Assembly (NCBI GenBank): GCA_934541105.1
Contig: CAKTDA010000007.1
Span: 261,414-325,413 of the forward strand
Length of the DNA: 64,000 bases
DNA from: an uncultured Luteitalea sp.
Lineage (GTDB): Bacteria; Acidobacteriota; Vicinamibacteria; Vicinamibacterales; Vicinamibacteraceae
Direction of reading: 5' to 3'
Position numbers and translations under genes: made by a program. This document shows positions 18,270-25,946 of this stretch, one piece after another (positions within the stretch are counted from its first letter, which is position 1; the number at the start of each line of letters is the position of its first letter). The notes beneath the pieces were generated by a model, which had not been told where the DNA came from, ran no database searches, and worked only from the letters and a program-made list of their open reading frames with translations.

Positions 18270-19700
18270 ATGCATCGCCATTTCATCCCGACGTGTGCCT
18301 GCGCGGCCCTGTTGTTTGCCGCACCGGCACTTGCCCAGAACAGCGGCAGCGAACCTGCCGCTCCCACCGCGACCGGTGCCGCCCCTGCAGACGCCGACGC
18401 CGCATCAGAGACAACGACGAAGAAGAGCGCCGAGGAGGAGGCCCAGGAAGCCCTGCGCCAGGCCCTGCTCGAAGGCCGTCCGGTGACGATCCAGCACCTG
18501 CGCGCTCCCGACAAGCGCGGCCTGAACACGTTCGAGTCGCCCAAGATGCCCGGCGCCGAGTACAAGGGCTTCCGCCTCGACTTCGGCGCGAACTTCGCGA
18601 CCCAGGTGCAGAACCTCCGGCACTCGAACACCGCCGTGCCGGCCATCACCAACGGCGTCGACGCCAACCAGCTCGCCGACATCGGGTTCGGGTTCAACAA
18701 CTCCACCGCGAACCTGACCCTCCACGCACAGCTCGCCAAGGGCATGCGCGTGCAGCTGACGACCTACCTGTCGTCGCGCCACCACAACGAGACGTGGGTG
18801 AAGGACGGCTACATCCTCATCGACGACTCCCCGATCGACATCAAGCCGCTCAACACGCTGATGCAGTACGTCACGCTGAAGGTCGGCCACATGGAGATCA
18901 ACTACGGCGACGCGCACTTCCGCCGCAGCGACAACGGCAACGCCATCTACAACCCGTTCATCGGCAACTACATCATGGATGCCTTCACCACCGAGATCGG
19001 CGGTGAGGTCTACCTGCGCCACAAGGGCCTGATCGCGATGGCGGCCGTGATGGGCGGCGAGATTCGCGGCACGGTGCTGACGCCCGAGAAGCGCGGCCAG
19101 AGCTACATCGGCAAGCTCGGGTTCGATCGCCAGATGAACGAGGACCTGCGGCTCCGGCTGACCGGCTCGGTCTACACGACGAAGAAGGCGCTGAGCAACA
19201 CGCTCTATGGCGGCGACCGCGCCGGATCGCGCTACTACTTCGTGATGGAGAATACCGCGGCCACCGAGTCGGCGCAGTTCACCTCCGGCCTGCTCAACCC
19301 GGGATTCCGCAACGAGGTCACCGCCATCCAGGTGAACCCGTTCGTCAAGTTCCGCGGCCTCGAGCTGTTCGGCGTCCTCGAACGCGCCGAGGGCAGGGCT
19401 GCCACCGAGACGAGCAAACGGCAGGTCAACCAGTACGCCGGCGACGTCGTGTACCGCCTCGGCCCCGGCGAGCCGCTCTACGTCGCCGCCCGCTACAACA
19501 AGGTGAGCGGCCGGCTGGCCGGCATCGCCACCGACATCGACGTCGACCGCATCCAGATCGGCGGCGGCTGGTTCATCACGCCCGGGCTGCTCGCCAAGAT
19601 CGAGTACGTCAACCAGGAGTACAAGGGCTTCCCGCCGACGAACATCCGCAGCGGCGGCAAGTTCCACGGCCTGATGCTCGAAGGCGTGGTCGCCTTCTGA
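18270..19700 (+). CDS. outer-membrane beta-barrel (porin-like) protein
   Basis: A 476-residue protein. A signal peptide (about residues 1-22, ALAQ) is followed by an acidic Ala/Glu-rich segment (EEEAQEALRQALLEG) that could form a short coiled coil. About 380 residues of alternating beta strands follow, rich in Tyr, Phe and Gly, including AYNPF-like turns (AIYNPFIGNYI). It ends in a C-terminal Phe after VVAF, the usual recognition end for outer-membrane assembly. GAGGAG lies about 9 nt before the ATG. No specific porin family is recognized. It sits between yceI-like and START-like genes. Confidence 0.78.
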   Translation: MHRHFIPTCACAALLFAAPALAQNSGSEPAAPTATGAAPADADAASETTTKKSAEEEAQEALRQALLEGRPVTIQHLRAPDKRGLNTFESPKMPGAEYKGFRLDFGANFATQVQNLRHSNTAVPAITNGVDANQLADIGFGFNNSTANLTLHAQLAKGMRVQLTTYLSSRHHNETWVKDGYILIDDSPIDIKPLNTLMQYVTLKVGHMEINYGDAHFRRSDNGNAIYNPFIGNYIMDAFTTEIGGEVYLRHKGLIAMAAVMGGEIRGTVLTPEKRGQSYIGKLGFDRQMNEDLRLRLTGSVYTTKKALSNTLYGGDRAGSRYYFVMENTAATESAQFTSGLLNPGFRNEVTAIQVNPFVKFRGLELFGVLERAEGRAATETSKRQVNQYAGDVVYRLGPGEPLYVAARYNKVSGRLAGIATDIDVDRIQIGGGWFITPGLLAKIEYVNQEYKGFPPTNIRSGGKFHGLMLEGVVAF

Positions 19701-19710
19701 GGCCACGACG

Positions 19711-20313
19711 ATGCAGGCAGCCACGACCTCCTGCGTGCGGTCTCCCGGCGGGCGCCCTCGCGCCCGCCGGGTCCTTGCCGTGACGTGCCTGCTGGCGCCG
19801 CTCTGCCTGGCCGGCATCACGCCAGCCACCGCGAACCCCACCAATCCGGACCCGATCATCACCGTGCACGAGGCCGAGGGCGTGTTCACCGTCTCGGCGC
19901 GCTTCCACGTGCCGCAGGCGCCCGCCGCGGTGCTCGCCGTGCTCACCGACTACGAAGCCATCCCCCGCGTGATGCCCGACGTCACGCGCAGCGTCGTCCT
20001 CTCCCGCTCGGCCGACCACGTGGTCGTCGAGCAGGAGGCCGTGTCGAAGGTGCTGTTCTTCTCGAAGACCGTGAAACTCGTGCTCGACGTGCGCGAGGGC
20101 GCGCACGACCTGCGCTTCCGAGACGTCGGCGGCGAGTCGTTCGAGCTGTACGAAGGAGCCTGGCACGTCAGGCGGCACGGCAATGCGACCGTCGTCACCT
20201 ACCAGTTGCGCGCACGGCCCGCGTTCGAGGTTCCAGACTTCCTCGTCAAGCGCCTGTTCCGGCGCGATGCCGGCCAGCTGATCGCCCGCCTGCGGCAGGC
20301 GATCGGCGGCTGA
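19711..20313 (+). CDS. exported SRPBCC/START-like (polyketide cyclase-type) protein
   Basis: A 200-residue protein with an extended Arg-rich N-terminus and a hydrophobic signal segment (about residues 24-42, LLAPLCLAGITPATA). The SRPBCC helix-grip fold follows, with AAVLAVLTDYEAIPRVMPDV, a hallmark of Coq10/START-like proteins, and ending in an amphipathic helix (LFRRDAGQLIARLRQA). The fold forms a hydrophobic ligand pocket. It starts 10 nt after the porin-like gene and is third in the operon with the YceI-family protein, another hydrophobic-ligand binder. Export of this fold is uncommon. Confidence 0.8.
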   Translation: MQAATTSCVRSPGGRPRARRVLAVTCLLAPLCLAGITPATANPTNPDPIITVHEAEGVFTVSARFHVPQAPAAVLAVLTDYEAIPRVMPDVTRSVVLSRSADHVVVEQEAVSKVLFFSKTVKLVLDVREGAHDLRFRDVGGESFELYEGAWHVRRHGNATVVTYQLRARPAFEVPDFLVKRLFRRDAGQLIARLRQAIGG

Positions 20314-20356
20314 CGTCGTTCACGACGCGTCGAGCGTCGCTCTCCCGCCGTCTCCG

Positions 20357-21769
20357 TCATGCCGCGCTCGCCGCGCGCGGCAGCGTCAGCGTGAAGACCG
20401 TGCCGCCCTCGGGCGGGCACGCCACCGACAGCGTACCCCCGTGAAGTTCCGCGGTGCGCTGCGCAATCGACAACCCGAGCCCGCCTCCGCGGGCCTTCGT
20501 CGTGAAGAACGGCTCGAACACCTGCTCGAGAATCTCGGGCGGGATCCCGGGCCCCGTGTCGCGCACCTGCAGTTCCACCATGCCATCGCCACCCTCGGCC
20601 ATGACGACGGTGATGCGGCCCGCCCCCTTCAGCGCCTGCGCGGCGTTCAGCACGAGATTCAGCACCGTGGCCCGCGTGAGGTCCGTGTCGGCATCCACGT
20701 GCAGCATCGGTCCCGACACCTCGAAAGCAATGCCCTGGTGCGCCGGGTCCTGCCGGATGTGGGCAATCACGTCGGTGACGATGGCGGTCAGGTCGACGAC
20801 GACGAGGCGCGGGGGGCGTGGGCGCGCAAAGAGCAGCAGGTCGTTGATCAGCTCGTCGAGCGATTGCGTCCGCAGGAGGATCTCCTGCATGACCGCCCGC
20901 TCGGGGTCCTCCGGCGTGCGACGCCCCATCAACACCTGCATCGCCCCGCGAATGCCTGCCAGCGGGTTGCGCACCTCGTGCGCGAGCACCGCCGCCATCT
21001 GGCCGACGCGCGCGAGCGCCGCCTGGTGCGTCAGCCGATCCTCGGCTGCCTTGCGTGCGGTGACGTCGGCGCGGATGGCGATGTACTGGTACGGCTTGCC
21101 GCCCTCGTTCACGAACGGGACGATGGTGGTGTCCACCCAATAGAAGTGGCCGCCCTTGGCGCGATTGCGGATCTCGCCATGCCACACCTCGCCCCGCGTG
21201 ATCGTCCGCCACAGTTCGCGGATGAACTCGGTCGGGTGATGGCCAGAGTTGATGAGGCGATGGTCCTGACCGAGGAGTTCCTCGCGCGAGTAGCCGGAGA
21301 TCTCGGTGAACTTGTCGTTGACGTAGGTGATCCGCCCGCGGACGTCGGTGATGGCGACGATCGCCGATGCGTCGAGCGCGCGCTTGAAGTCGGCAAGCTG
21401 GTCGAGGTTGGTCATCGCCTCGCGTTCGAGGCTCACGAACCGGCGCACGACGAGCGCGGTGATGAAGAACACCGCAATCATCAGCGGGCGGTTCACGAAC
21501 ACCGCCCAGGGCACGTCGGTTGACCAGCCGATCGCGGTGTCGGCAACCGCGAGCACGGTGCATCCGGCAGCGGCGACGAGCGGGTACGCCCGCCACGGGC
21601 TCCAGAGTCCGAGCAGGATGACACCCACGTACAGCATGCCGATGGCGCTGCCGATGGGGACCTTGACGTCCACGAAGAAGACGATCGCCGCGAGGGCGAT
21701 TCCGAGCAGGTGCAGCGCGCGGCTGCCCGGCACCGCGAGGCGGAAGGGGGTCGGCACGGCGCGGACCAT
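20357..21769 (-). CDS. PAS-domain sensor histidine kinase (NtrB-like)
   Basis: A 470-residue membrane kinase. Four to five hydrophobic helices occupy about residues 12-110, then a linker, then a PAS/PAC domain (about 125-235, with ISGYSREELLGQDHRLINSG). The HisKA dimerization domain with the phosphoacceptor His in VLAHEVRNPLAGI lies near residue 262. A HATPase domain carries the N box (LNLVLNAAQAL), DTGPGIPP and GGGLGLSIAQ. It lies in the same direction as and downstream of the NtrC-type regulator and is its probable partner. GTG at 21793 is an alternative start 6 nt after the preceding gene and adds eight residues. Confidence 0.88.
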   Translation of the reverse strand: MVRAVPTPFRLAVPGSRALHLLGIALAAIVFFVDVKVPIGSAIGMLYVGVILLGLWSPWRAYPLVAAAGCTVLAVADTAIGWSTDVPWAVFVNRPLMIAVFFITALVVRRFVSLEREAMTNLDQLADFKRALDASAIVAITDVRGRITYVNDKFTEISGYSREELLGQDHRLINSGHHPTEFIRELWRTITRGEVWHGEIRNRAKGGHFYWVDTTIVPFVNEGGKPYQYIAIRADVTARKAAEDRLTHQAALARVGQMAAVLAHEVRNPLAGIRGAMQVLMGRRTPEDPERAVMQEILLRTQSLDELINDLLLFARPRPPRLVVVDLTAIVTDVIAHIRQDPAHQGIAFEVSGPMLHVDADTDLTRATVLNLVLNAAQALKGAGRITVVMAEGGDGMVELQVRDTGPGIPPEILEQVFEPFFTTKARGGGLGLSIAQRTAELHGGTLSVACPPEGGTVFTLTLPRAASAA

Positions 21770-21799
21770 GCTACTGCAGACGCGCCGCCGCACCGGCGA

Positions 21800-21997
21800 T
21801 CACTGCGGCGGCGGGGCCGGCGTCGCGGTGCTCGCCGCCACGGGACGGCCGTCGCGCACGCGGGCCGACCAGAAATGGCCGCAGGCGCACGCGTACCACG
21901 CAACCGTCAGGGTGCTGCCCGGGAGGGGCGGGACGTGCGGTGTGCCACACGCCGGGCATGGCGTCGCGAGGCTGTCGATTCGCTGGCCGGCGGTCAT
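21800..21997 (-). CDS. small zinc-ribbon protein between ntrC-like and ntrB-like genes
   Basis: A 65-residue protein of unknown function. It holds two metal-ligand knuckles, CPACGTPH near residue 14 and YACACGHFW near residue 33, which fit a rubredoxin- or zinc-ribbon-type site, and then an Ala/Pro-rich tail. It is placed in the same direction between a sigma-54-type activator and a sensor kinase, and its stop is 30 nt from the kinase ATG. The two Cys pairs and codon pattern favour a real gene, but no Shine-Dalgarno or clear promoter is visible. In-frame starts as far upstream as 22063 are possible. Confidence 0.6.
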   Translation of the reverse strand: MTAGQRIDSLATPCPACGTPHVPPLPGSTLTVAWYACACGHFWSARVRDGRPVAASTATPAPPPQ

Positions 21998-22115
21998 GCC
22001 ACATGAACGGAGCAACAGCCATGCCGCCCGCGGCGCGCGCGAATGTCGCACGTTGTGCGGCATGCGGCAGGTCGCAGCGCGGAAGTCTCCGCGTACGGTT
22101 GCGGGAAACCTCGCG

Positions 22116-23474
22116 TCAGGCCGTGGGCTTGCTCAGGCCGAACTTCTCGATGCGATAGCGAATCTGGTCACGATTCAACCCGAGCAGTGATGCCGCGCGC
22201 GTCTGATTGCCGCCGGCCCGCTCGAGGGCCTGCACGACGAGGCTCCGCTCGAGATCCTCGAGGTTGACGCCCTCGGCCGGAAGGCCGAGGCCCGATGCCA
22301 CGGGGGCGCTGTTGGACAGCGCGGGAAAGTCGGCGGGTTCGAGCCAGGGGCCGTCACTGAGCAGCATCGCCCGCTCGACCGCGTTGCGCAGCTCGCGGAT
22401 GTTGCCGGGCCAGCCGTACTGCTGCATCGCCTTCAGCGCCGCGGGCGAGGCGCCGCGCACGGTCTTGCGGAACTCGCGATTGAACTGATCCACGTAGAAG
22501 GCCACGAGCGCGGGCACGTCCTCGAGGTGGGAGCGGAGCGCAGGCAGCTCGATGGGCAGCACGTTGAGTCGGTAGTAGAGGTCGGATCGGAAATGGCCGC
22601 CCTTCACCTGCTCCTCGAGGTTGCGGTTCGTGGCCGCGATGATGCGGACGTCCACGCGGACGTCGTGCTGGCCGCCGACGCGCTTGAAGGCCTTCTCCTC
22701 GAGCACGCGCAGCAGCTTTGCCTGCAGCGCCGGCACCATCTCGCCGATCTCGTCGAGGAACACGGTGCCGCCGTCTGCCGATTCCAGCAGGCCGCGCTTC
22801 TGTTGCCGCGCGTCGGTGAACGCGCCGCGCTCGTGTCCGAACAACTCGCTCTCGAGCAGTGTCTCGGGGATGGCGGAACACGTGATGTTCACGAACGGCC
22901 GATGCTTCCGGTCGCTGTTGAAGTGCAGCACCTTGGCCGCCAGGTCCTTGCCGGTGCCGCTCTCGCCGGTCAGCAGCACCGTCGATGCCGGGCTCGTGGC
23001 GACCTTCCGCAGCAGCGCCTTGACCCCCTGCATCGTCGTCGAGTCGCCGACGATGCGCTCGGGTGAGTACGGCTGCGCCTTCTCGGCCCGGAGGTTCCGC
23101 ACCTCGCGGCGCAGCTGCGTCGTCTCGAGCGCCTTGGCGACGAGGTCCGACACCGCATCGAGGTTGAAGGGCTTGTTGGCGACGTGGTAGGCGCCCGTCT
23201 TCATCGCCTCGACCGCCGTGTCCACCGTGGCGTAAGCGGTGAGCAGGATGACGACGATGTCGGGGTCGTACTCCTTGATGTGGCGCAGGACGGTGACGCC
23301 GTCGGTGTCGGGGAACTTGTAGTCGAGCAGCACGAGATCCACGCCCTCGTGCACCTTCTCGATGGCTTCCTTGCCGGTGGCCGCCTCGATCACGCGCATG
23401 CCGTCGGCCTGCAGGCGCTCGGACAGCGACCAGCGAATCAGTTGCTCGTCGTCGGCAACGAGGATGGTCGGCAT
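22116..23474 (-). CDS. NtrC-family sigma-54-dependent response regulator
   Basis: A 452-residue regulator. The receiver domain (about residues 1-120) starts TILVADDEQLIRWS and carries the phosphoacceptor Asp in VLLDYKFPDTDG near residue 52. The AAA+ domain has Walker A GESGTGKD near residue 172 and the sigma-54 contact loop as GAFTDA instead of the canonical GAFTGA. Walker B is GGTVFLDEIGEM. The C-terminal Fis-type helix-turn-helix contains NQTRAASLLGLNRDQIRYR. ATG at 23474 is preceded by TATACT at 7 nt. It is divergent from the Ig-like protein gene and upstream of the zinc-ribbon and kinase genes. Confidence 0.93.
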   Translation of the reverse strand: MPTILVADDEQLIRWSLSERLQADGMRVIEAATGKEAIEKVHEGVDLVLLDYKFPDTDGVTVLRHIKEYDPDIVVILLTAYATVDTAVEAMKTGAYHVANKPFNLDAVSDLVAKALETTQLRREVRNLRAEKAQPYSPERIVGDSTTMQGVKALLRKVATSPASTVLLTGESGTGKDLAAKVLHFNSDRKHRPFVNITCSAIPETLLESELFGHERGAFTDARQQKRGLLESADGGTVFLDEIGEMVPALQAKLLRVLEEKAFKRVGGQHDVRVDVRIIAATNRNLEEQVKGGHFRSDLYYRLNVLPIELPALRSHLEDVPALVAFYVDQFNREFRKTVRGASPAALKAMQQYGWPGNIRELRNAVERAMLLSDGPWLEPADFPALSNSAPVASGLGLPAEGVNLEDLERSLVVQALERAGGNQTRAASLLGLNRDQIRYRIEKFGLSKPTA

Positions 23475-23481
23475 CGGCCGA

Positions 23482-23487
23482 AGTATA
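23482..23487 (-). promoter_or_regulatory. -10-like element for leaderless ntrC-like gene
   Basis: TATACT on the minus strand, 7 nt before the ATG at 23474, in a 37-bp divergent intergenic region. Confidence 0.55.
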
Positions 23488-23497
23488 GCGAAGCTGG

Positions 23498-23503
23498 TAG
23501 CAT
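23498..23503 (+). promoter_or_regulatory. -10-like element for gene at 23512
   Basis: TAGCAT, 8 nt before the ATG. It is 10 bp from the oppositely oriented -10 of the ntrC-like gene, so the two RNA polymerases would compete for the same DNA. Confidence 0.5.
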
Positions 23504-23511
23504 GCGCGGCG

Positions 23512-24531
23512 ATGCGCCGACGCGATCTCCTCGGGTGGGCCGGTGCCGCGCTCGCCGCCAGCCGGCCACGTGCAGCCCCCGCGCAGGATGCAGCTGCCGG
23601 TGTGCCCCGGGCCGTGACGCGGGAGGCCCGCATCGATCTCGGCATCGTCGCCCTCGGTACGGATCCCGAGGTGCACTTCACGATCGGCAACGACGGATCG
23701 GCACCGCTCACGATGACGCCCGGACGCCTCGCGCCGGGCCTGCGGCTTGTCGCGATCGACTCGCCAATCCCGCCGGGCGTTCATGGCACCGTGACGGTGC
23801 AGGTCGACACGTTCGCGACGGCTGACACGTCGGAATGGACGATTCCGCTCGTCACGAACGACCCCGCGCGCAACACCGTGGTGCTGCAACTGCGGGCCGA
23901 CGTGCGCACCTACATCCTGGTGACACCGCCGACGGCGCGGTTCTCGTACGTCCAGCACGAACGGGAGGGAGGCACCACGCACGTCGTGGGCGCCGCCGGG
24001 CATCCGGACTTCCGCGTGCTGCGCGCCGAGTCGCCGTGGCCCTTCCTCGACGTCTCGGTGTCGGAGGCTGCGGCCGCGACCCGTCCCGAGGGGACGGAGG
24101 GCCCGCTCTGGCACGTCACGCTGACGATCCGCAGGACTGCCGCGGTCGGGCCGCTTGCGGGTGCGGTGGTCGTGCACACGAACCACCCGCTGCAGCCGCG
24201 GGCGTGGCTGCCGGTGAGCGGATTCGTGCGCCCCCTGATTGGCGTGACGCCGCCAGAAGTGGCACTGCCATCGGCCGGGGCGCCGGGCCATCCGGCGGAG
24301 ACGACGGTGATCGTCACCAACTTCGGCGAAGGCCCCCTCGATCTCACGTCGGTCGTGACGACGCTCGATGGCGTGAGCCACGCCATCGAGGCCGTGCAGG
24401 CCGGTCGTCGGTGGCGGATCGTGTTGCGCGTGGGGACCGCAGCGGGTTCGGGACCGCTCGACGGACAGCTCGTGGTGCGCACGTCGCGGGACGACGTGCC
24501 CGGCGTGGTGGTCCCGATCCGGCGACGCTGA
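23512..24531 (+). CDS. Tat-exported protein with DUF1573/Ig-like repeats
   Basis: A 339-residue exported protein of unknown function. The N-terminus RRRDLLGWAGAALAAS is a Tat-type signal. About three Ig-like beta domains follow, with phrases typical of DUF1573 and ASPM/SPD-2/Hydin-like domains: HFTIGNDGSAPLTM near residue 55, WTIPLVTNDPARNTVVLQL near residue 110, and VIVTNFGEGPLDL near residue 265. Such domains are structural and bind partners in the periplasm. It is divergent from the NtrC-type regulator with only 37 bp between starts, so it may be a target of or partner in that system. Confidence 0.8.
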   Translation: MRRRDLLGWAGAALAASRPRAAPAQDAAAGVPRAVTREARIDLGIVALGTDPEVHFTIGNDGSAPLTMTPGRLAPGLRLVAIDSPIPPGVHGTVTVQVDTFATADTSEWTIPLVTNDPARNTVVLQLRADVRTYILVTPPTARFSYVQHEREGGTTHVVGAAGHPDFRVLRAESPWPFLDVSVSEAAAATRPEGTEGPLWHVTLTIRRTAAVGPLAGAVVVHTNHPLQPRAWLPVSGFVRPLIGVTPPEVALPSAGAPGHPAETTVIVTNFGEGPLDLTSVVTTLDGVSHAIEAVQAGRRWRIVLRVGTAAGSGPLDGQLVVRTSRDDVPGVVVPIRRR

Positions 24532-24554
24532 CGCGCCGCCGGGCCACATGCCGC

Positions 24555-25946
24555 TCAGTGAATGGGCAGGACCATGTTGTAGGTGTCGCGCGCGGTGTCG
24601 AGCTGCGTGGCGTGCCACCCTACGCCGTACAGGCCTCGCCCCTTCATGTGGACCGAGACCCACGCCTGGGCAGCCGCGGCATTCTCGGGTGGATTCGGGC
24701 TGCCGGCCACGGCGGTGTTCAGGTTCAGGTACACGAACCCGTACGTCTTGGTCGTCGGCAGCTCACTGCCGCCAATCCGCACGCGCTGCGCGCCGGCCGG
24801 GAACGGCCGCAGTACCGTCGAGTCCACCTGCGGCGCGAACGGAACCGATGCGGCGACCTCGACCTGCTCCTGCTCGTCGAAGATGCCGATGCTTGCCTGC
24901 GAGAGCGGGTACCAGGACGGCGTGGTGCCGCAGGTGAAGGCCTGCTGGTCCACCTTGGCGTCGCGCCAGACGGTGAGCGTGGTGGCCGGGAACGCGCCGC
25001 CCGAGGAGAACCGGGAGAGGAACGTCGTCGCCAGCGGTTCGCGGTTGTCGATGGCCGTCCAGTTCACGAGCCGCCCGTAGAAGGTGTACTGGCCCGACAC
25101 GGTCGTGTCTGCCTCGGGCGCGTACACATTGCCGATCCCACCGCCGGGGATGGCTCGGATGTGCACGAGCGGCGACCCATCGCTCGCCTCCTGGCCCGGG
25201 AGGTGGTTCACGTACACGACGTCTCCCCAGAGGAGGTTGCGCGAGCCGGCCACGCCGGTGAAGTATCCGGGATCCCGCGGCGACAGCGACGTGCACTGCG
25301 TGGTGTCGTCCACGGTGATGTAGCCGCGCGCGATGCGCGTGCCGTCGGGGATGGAGGCGCAGGTGCCGGTGAGCGGCGAGGGCTGTCCGGTGAGCGACGC
25401 GCGCACGTGATCGAGCACGGCCTGCGGGACCGGAGCCGGGGGCAGGGCGTTCGGGTCGCCGGGGCCCGCGGCGGCGCACGACGCGAAGTTGATGTCCTGC
25501 GACAGGATGCCCTGGTTGCTGATTCCCGTTGTCGGCGACGAATCGTCGAGGGGATCCTGGCCATCGCTGGCGGTCATGGGCAGGACGCCGTTCAGGATGT
25601 CGCGGACGTTGATCGTCTGCATGTCGTACCCGGTCAGGTAGACGTCGAAGCCGTAGACCGGGACGTGCATCGTGCTCCACACCGTCACGTGGACGAGCGC
25701 GGCCGACGCCGACGCGTTGTTCACCGAGAAGAGCGTATTGGCGCCGCCGGGGTTCTCGAGGTCGACCTCGAAGTACGGCAGCAGGAGCGTGGCGGCCGGC
25801 TGGTCGCCGATGAGCGGCGCCGGCTGCGCGGCGGCCGGAGCGGCGGTGGTGGCGAGCAGTGCGATCACGCCGACGGCCGCAGCCCGGCCGGCGAGTCGGC
25901 GCCACGTCGTCTGGCACATCATGTGGAGTCGTCCGGTCGCGGGCAT
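24555..25946 (-). CDS. uncharacterized secreted protein, family member B
   Basis: A 463-residue protein with no family I can name. A signal peptide covers about residues 10-40 (LAGRAAAVGVIALLATTAAPAAAQ, given here as a region). It is paralogous to the gene directly upstream: both share ATLLLPYFEVDL, TLFSVNNASA, YLTGYD.QTI, SQDINFASC, DPGYF, YTFYGRLV, DNREPL.TTF, WRD.K, PSWYPL..A and a C-terminal LNLNT.VAG. Four Cys positions are shared and could form two disulfides in the periplasm. The ATG at 25946 overlaps the upstream TGA (TGATG); a second ATG at 25922 also fits the signal peptide. The sequence looks beta-rich. Confidence 0.72.
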   Translation of the reverse strand: MPATGRLHMMCQTTWRRLAGRAAAVGVIALLATTAAPAAAQPAPLIGDQPAATLLLPYFEVDLENPGGANTLFSVNNASASAALVHVTVWSTMHVPVYGFDVYLTGYDMQTINVRDILNGVLPMTASDGQDPLDDSSPTTGISNQGILSQDINFASCAAAGPGDPNALPPAPVPQAVLDHVRASLTGQPSPLTGTCASIPDGTRIARGYITVDDTTQCTSLSPRDPGYFTGVAGSRNLLWGDVVYVNHLPGQEASDGSPLVHIRAIPGGGIGNVYAPEADTTVSGQYTFYGRLVNWTAIDNREPLATTFLSRFSSGGAFPATTLTVWRDAKVDQQAFTCGTTPSWYPLSQASIGIFDEQEQVEVAASVPFAPQVDSTVLRPFPAGAQRVRIGGSELPTTKTYGFVYLNLNTAVAGSPNPPENAAAAQAWVSVHMKGRGLYGVGWHATQLDTARDTYNMVLPIH

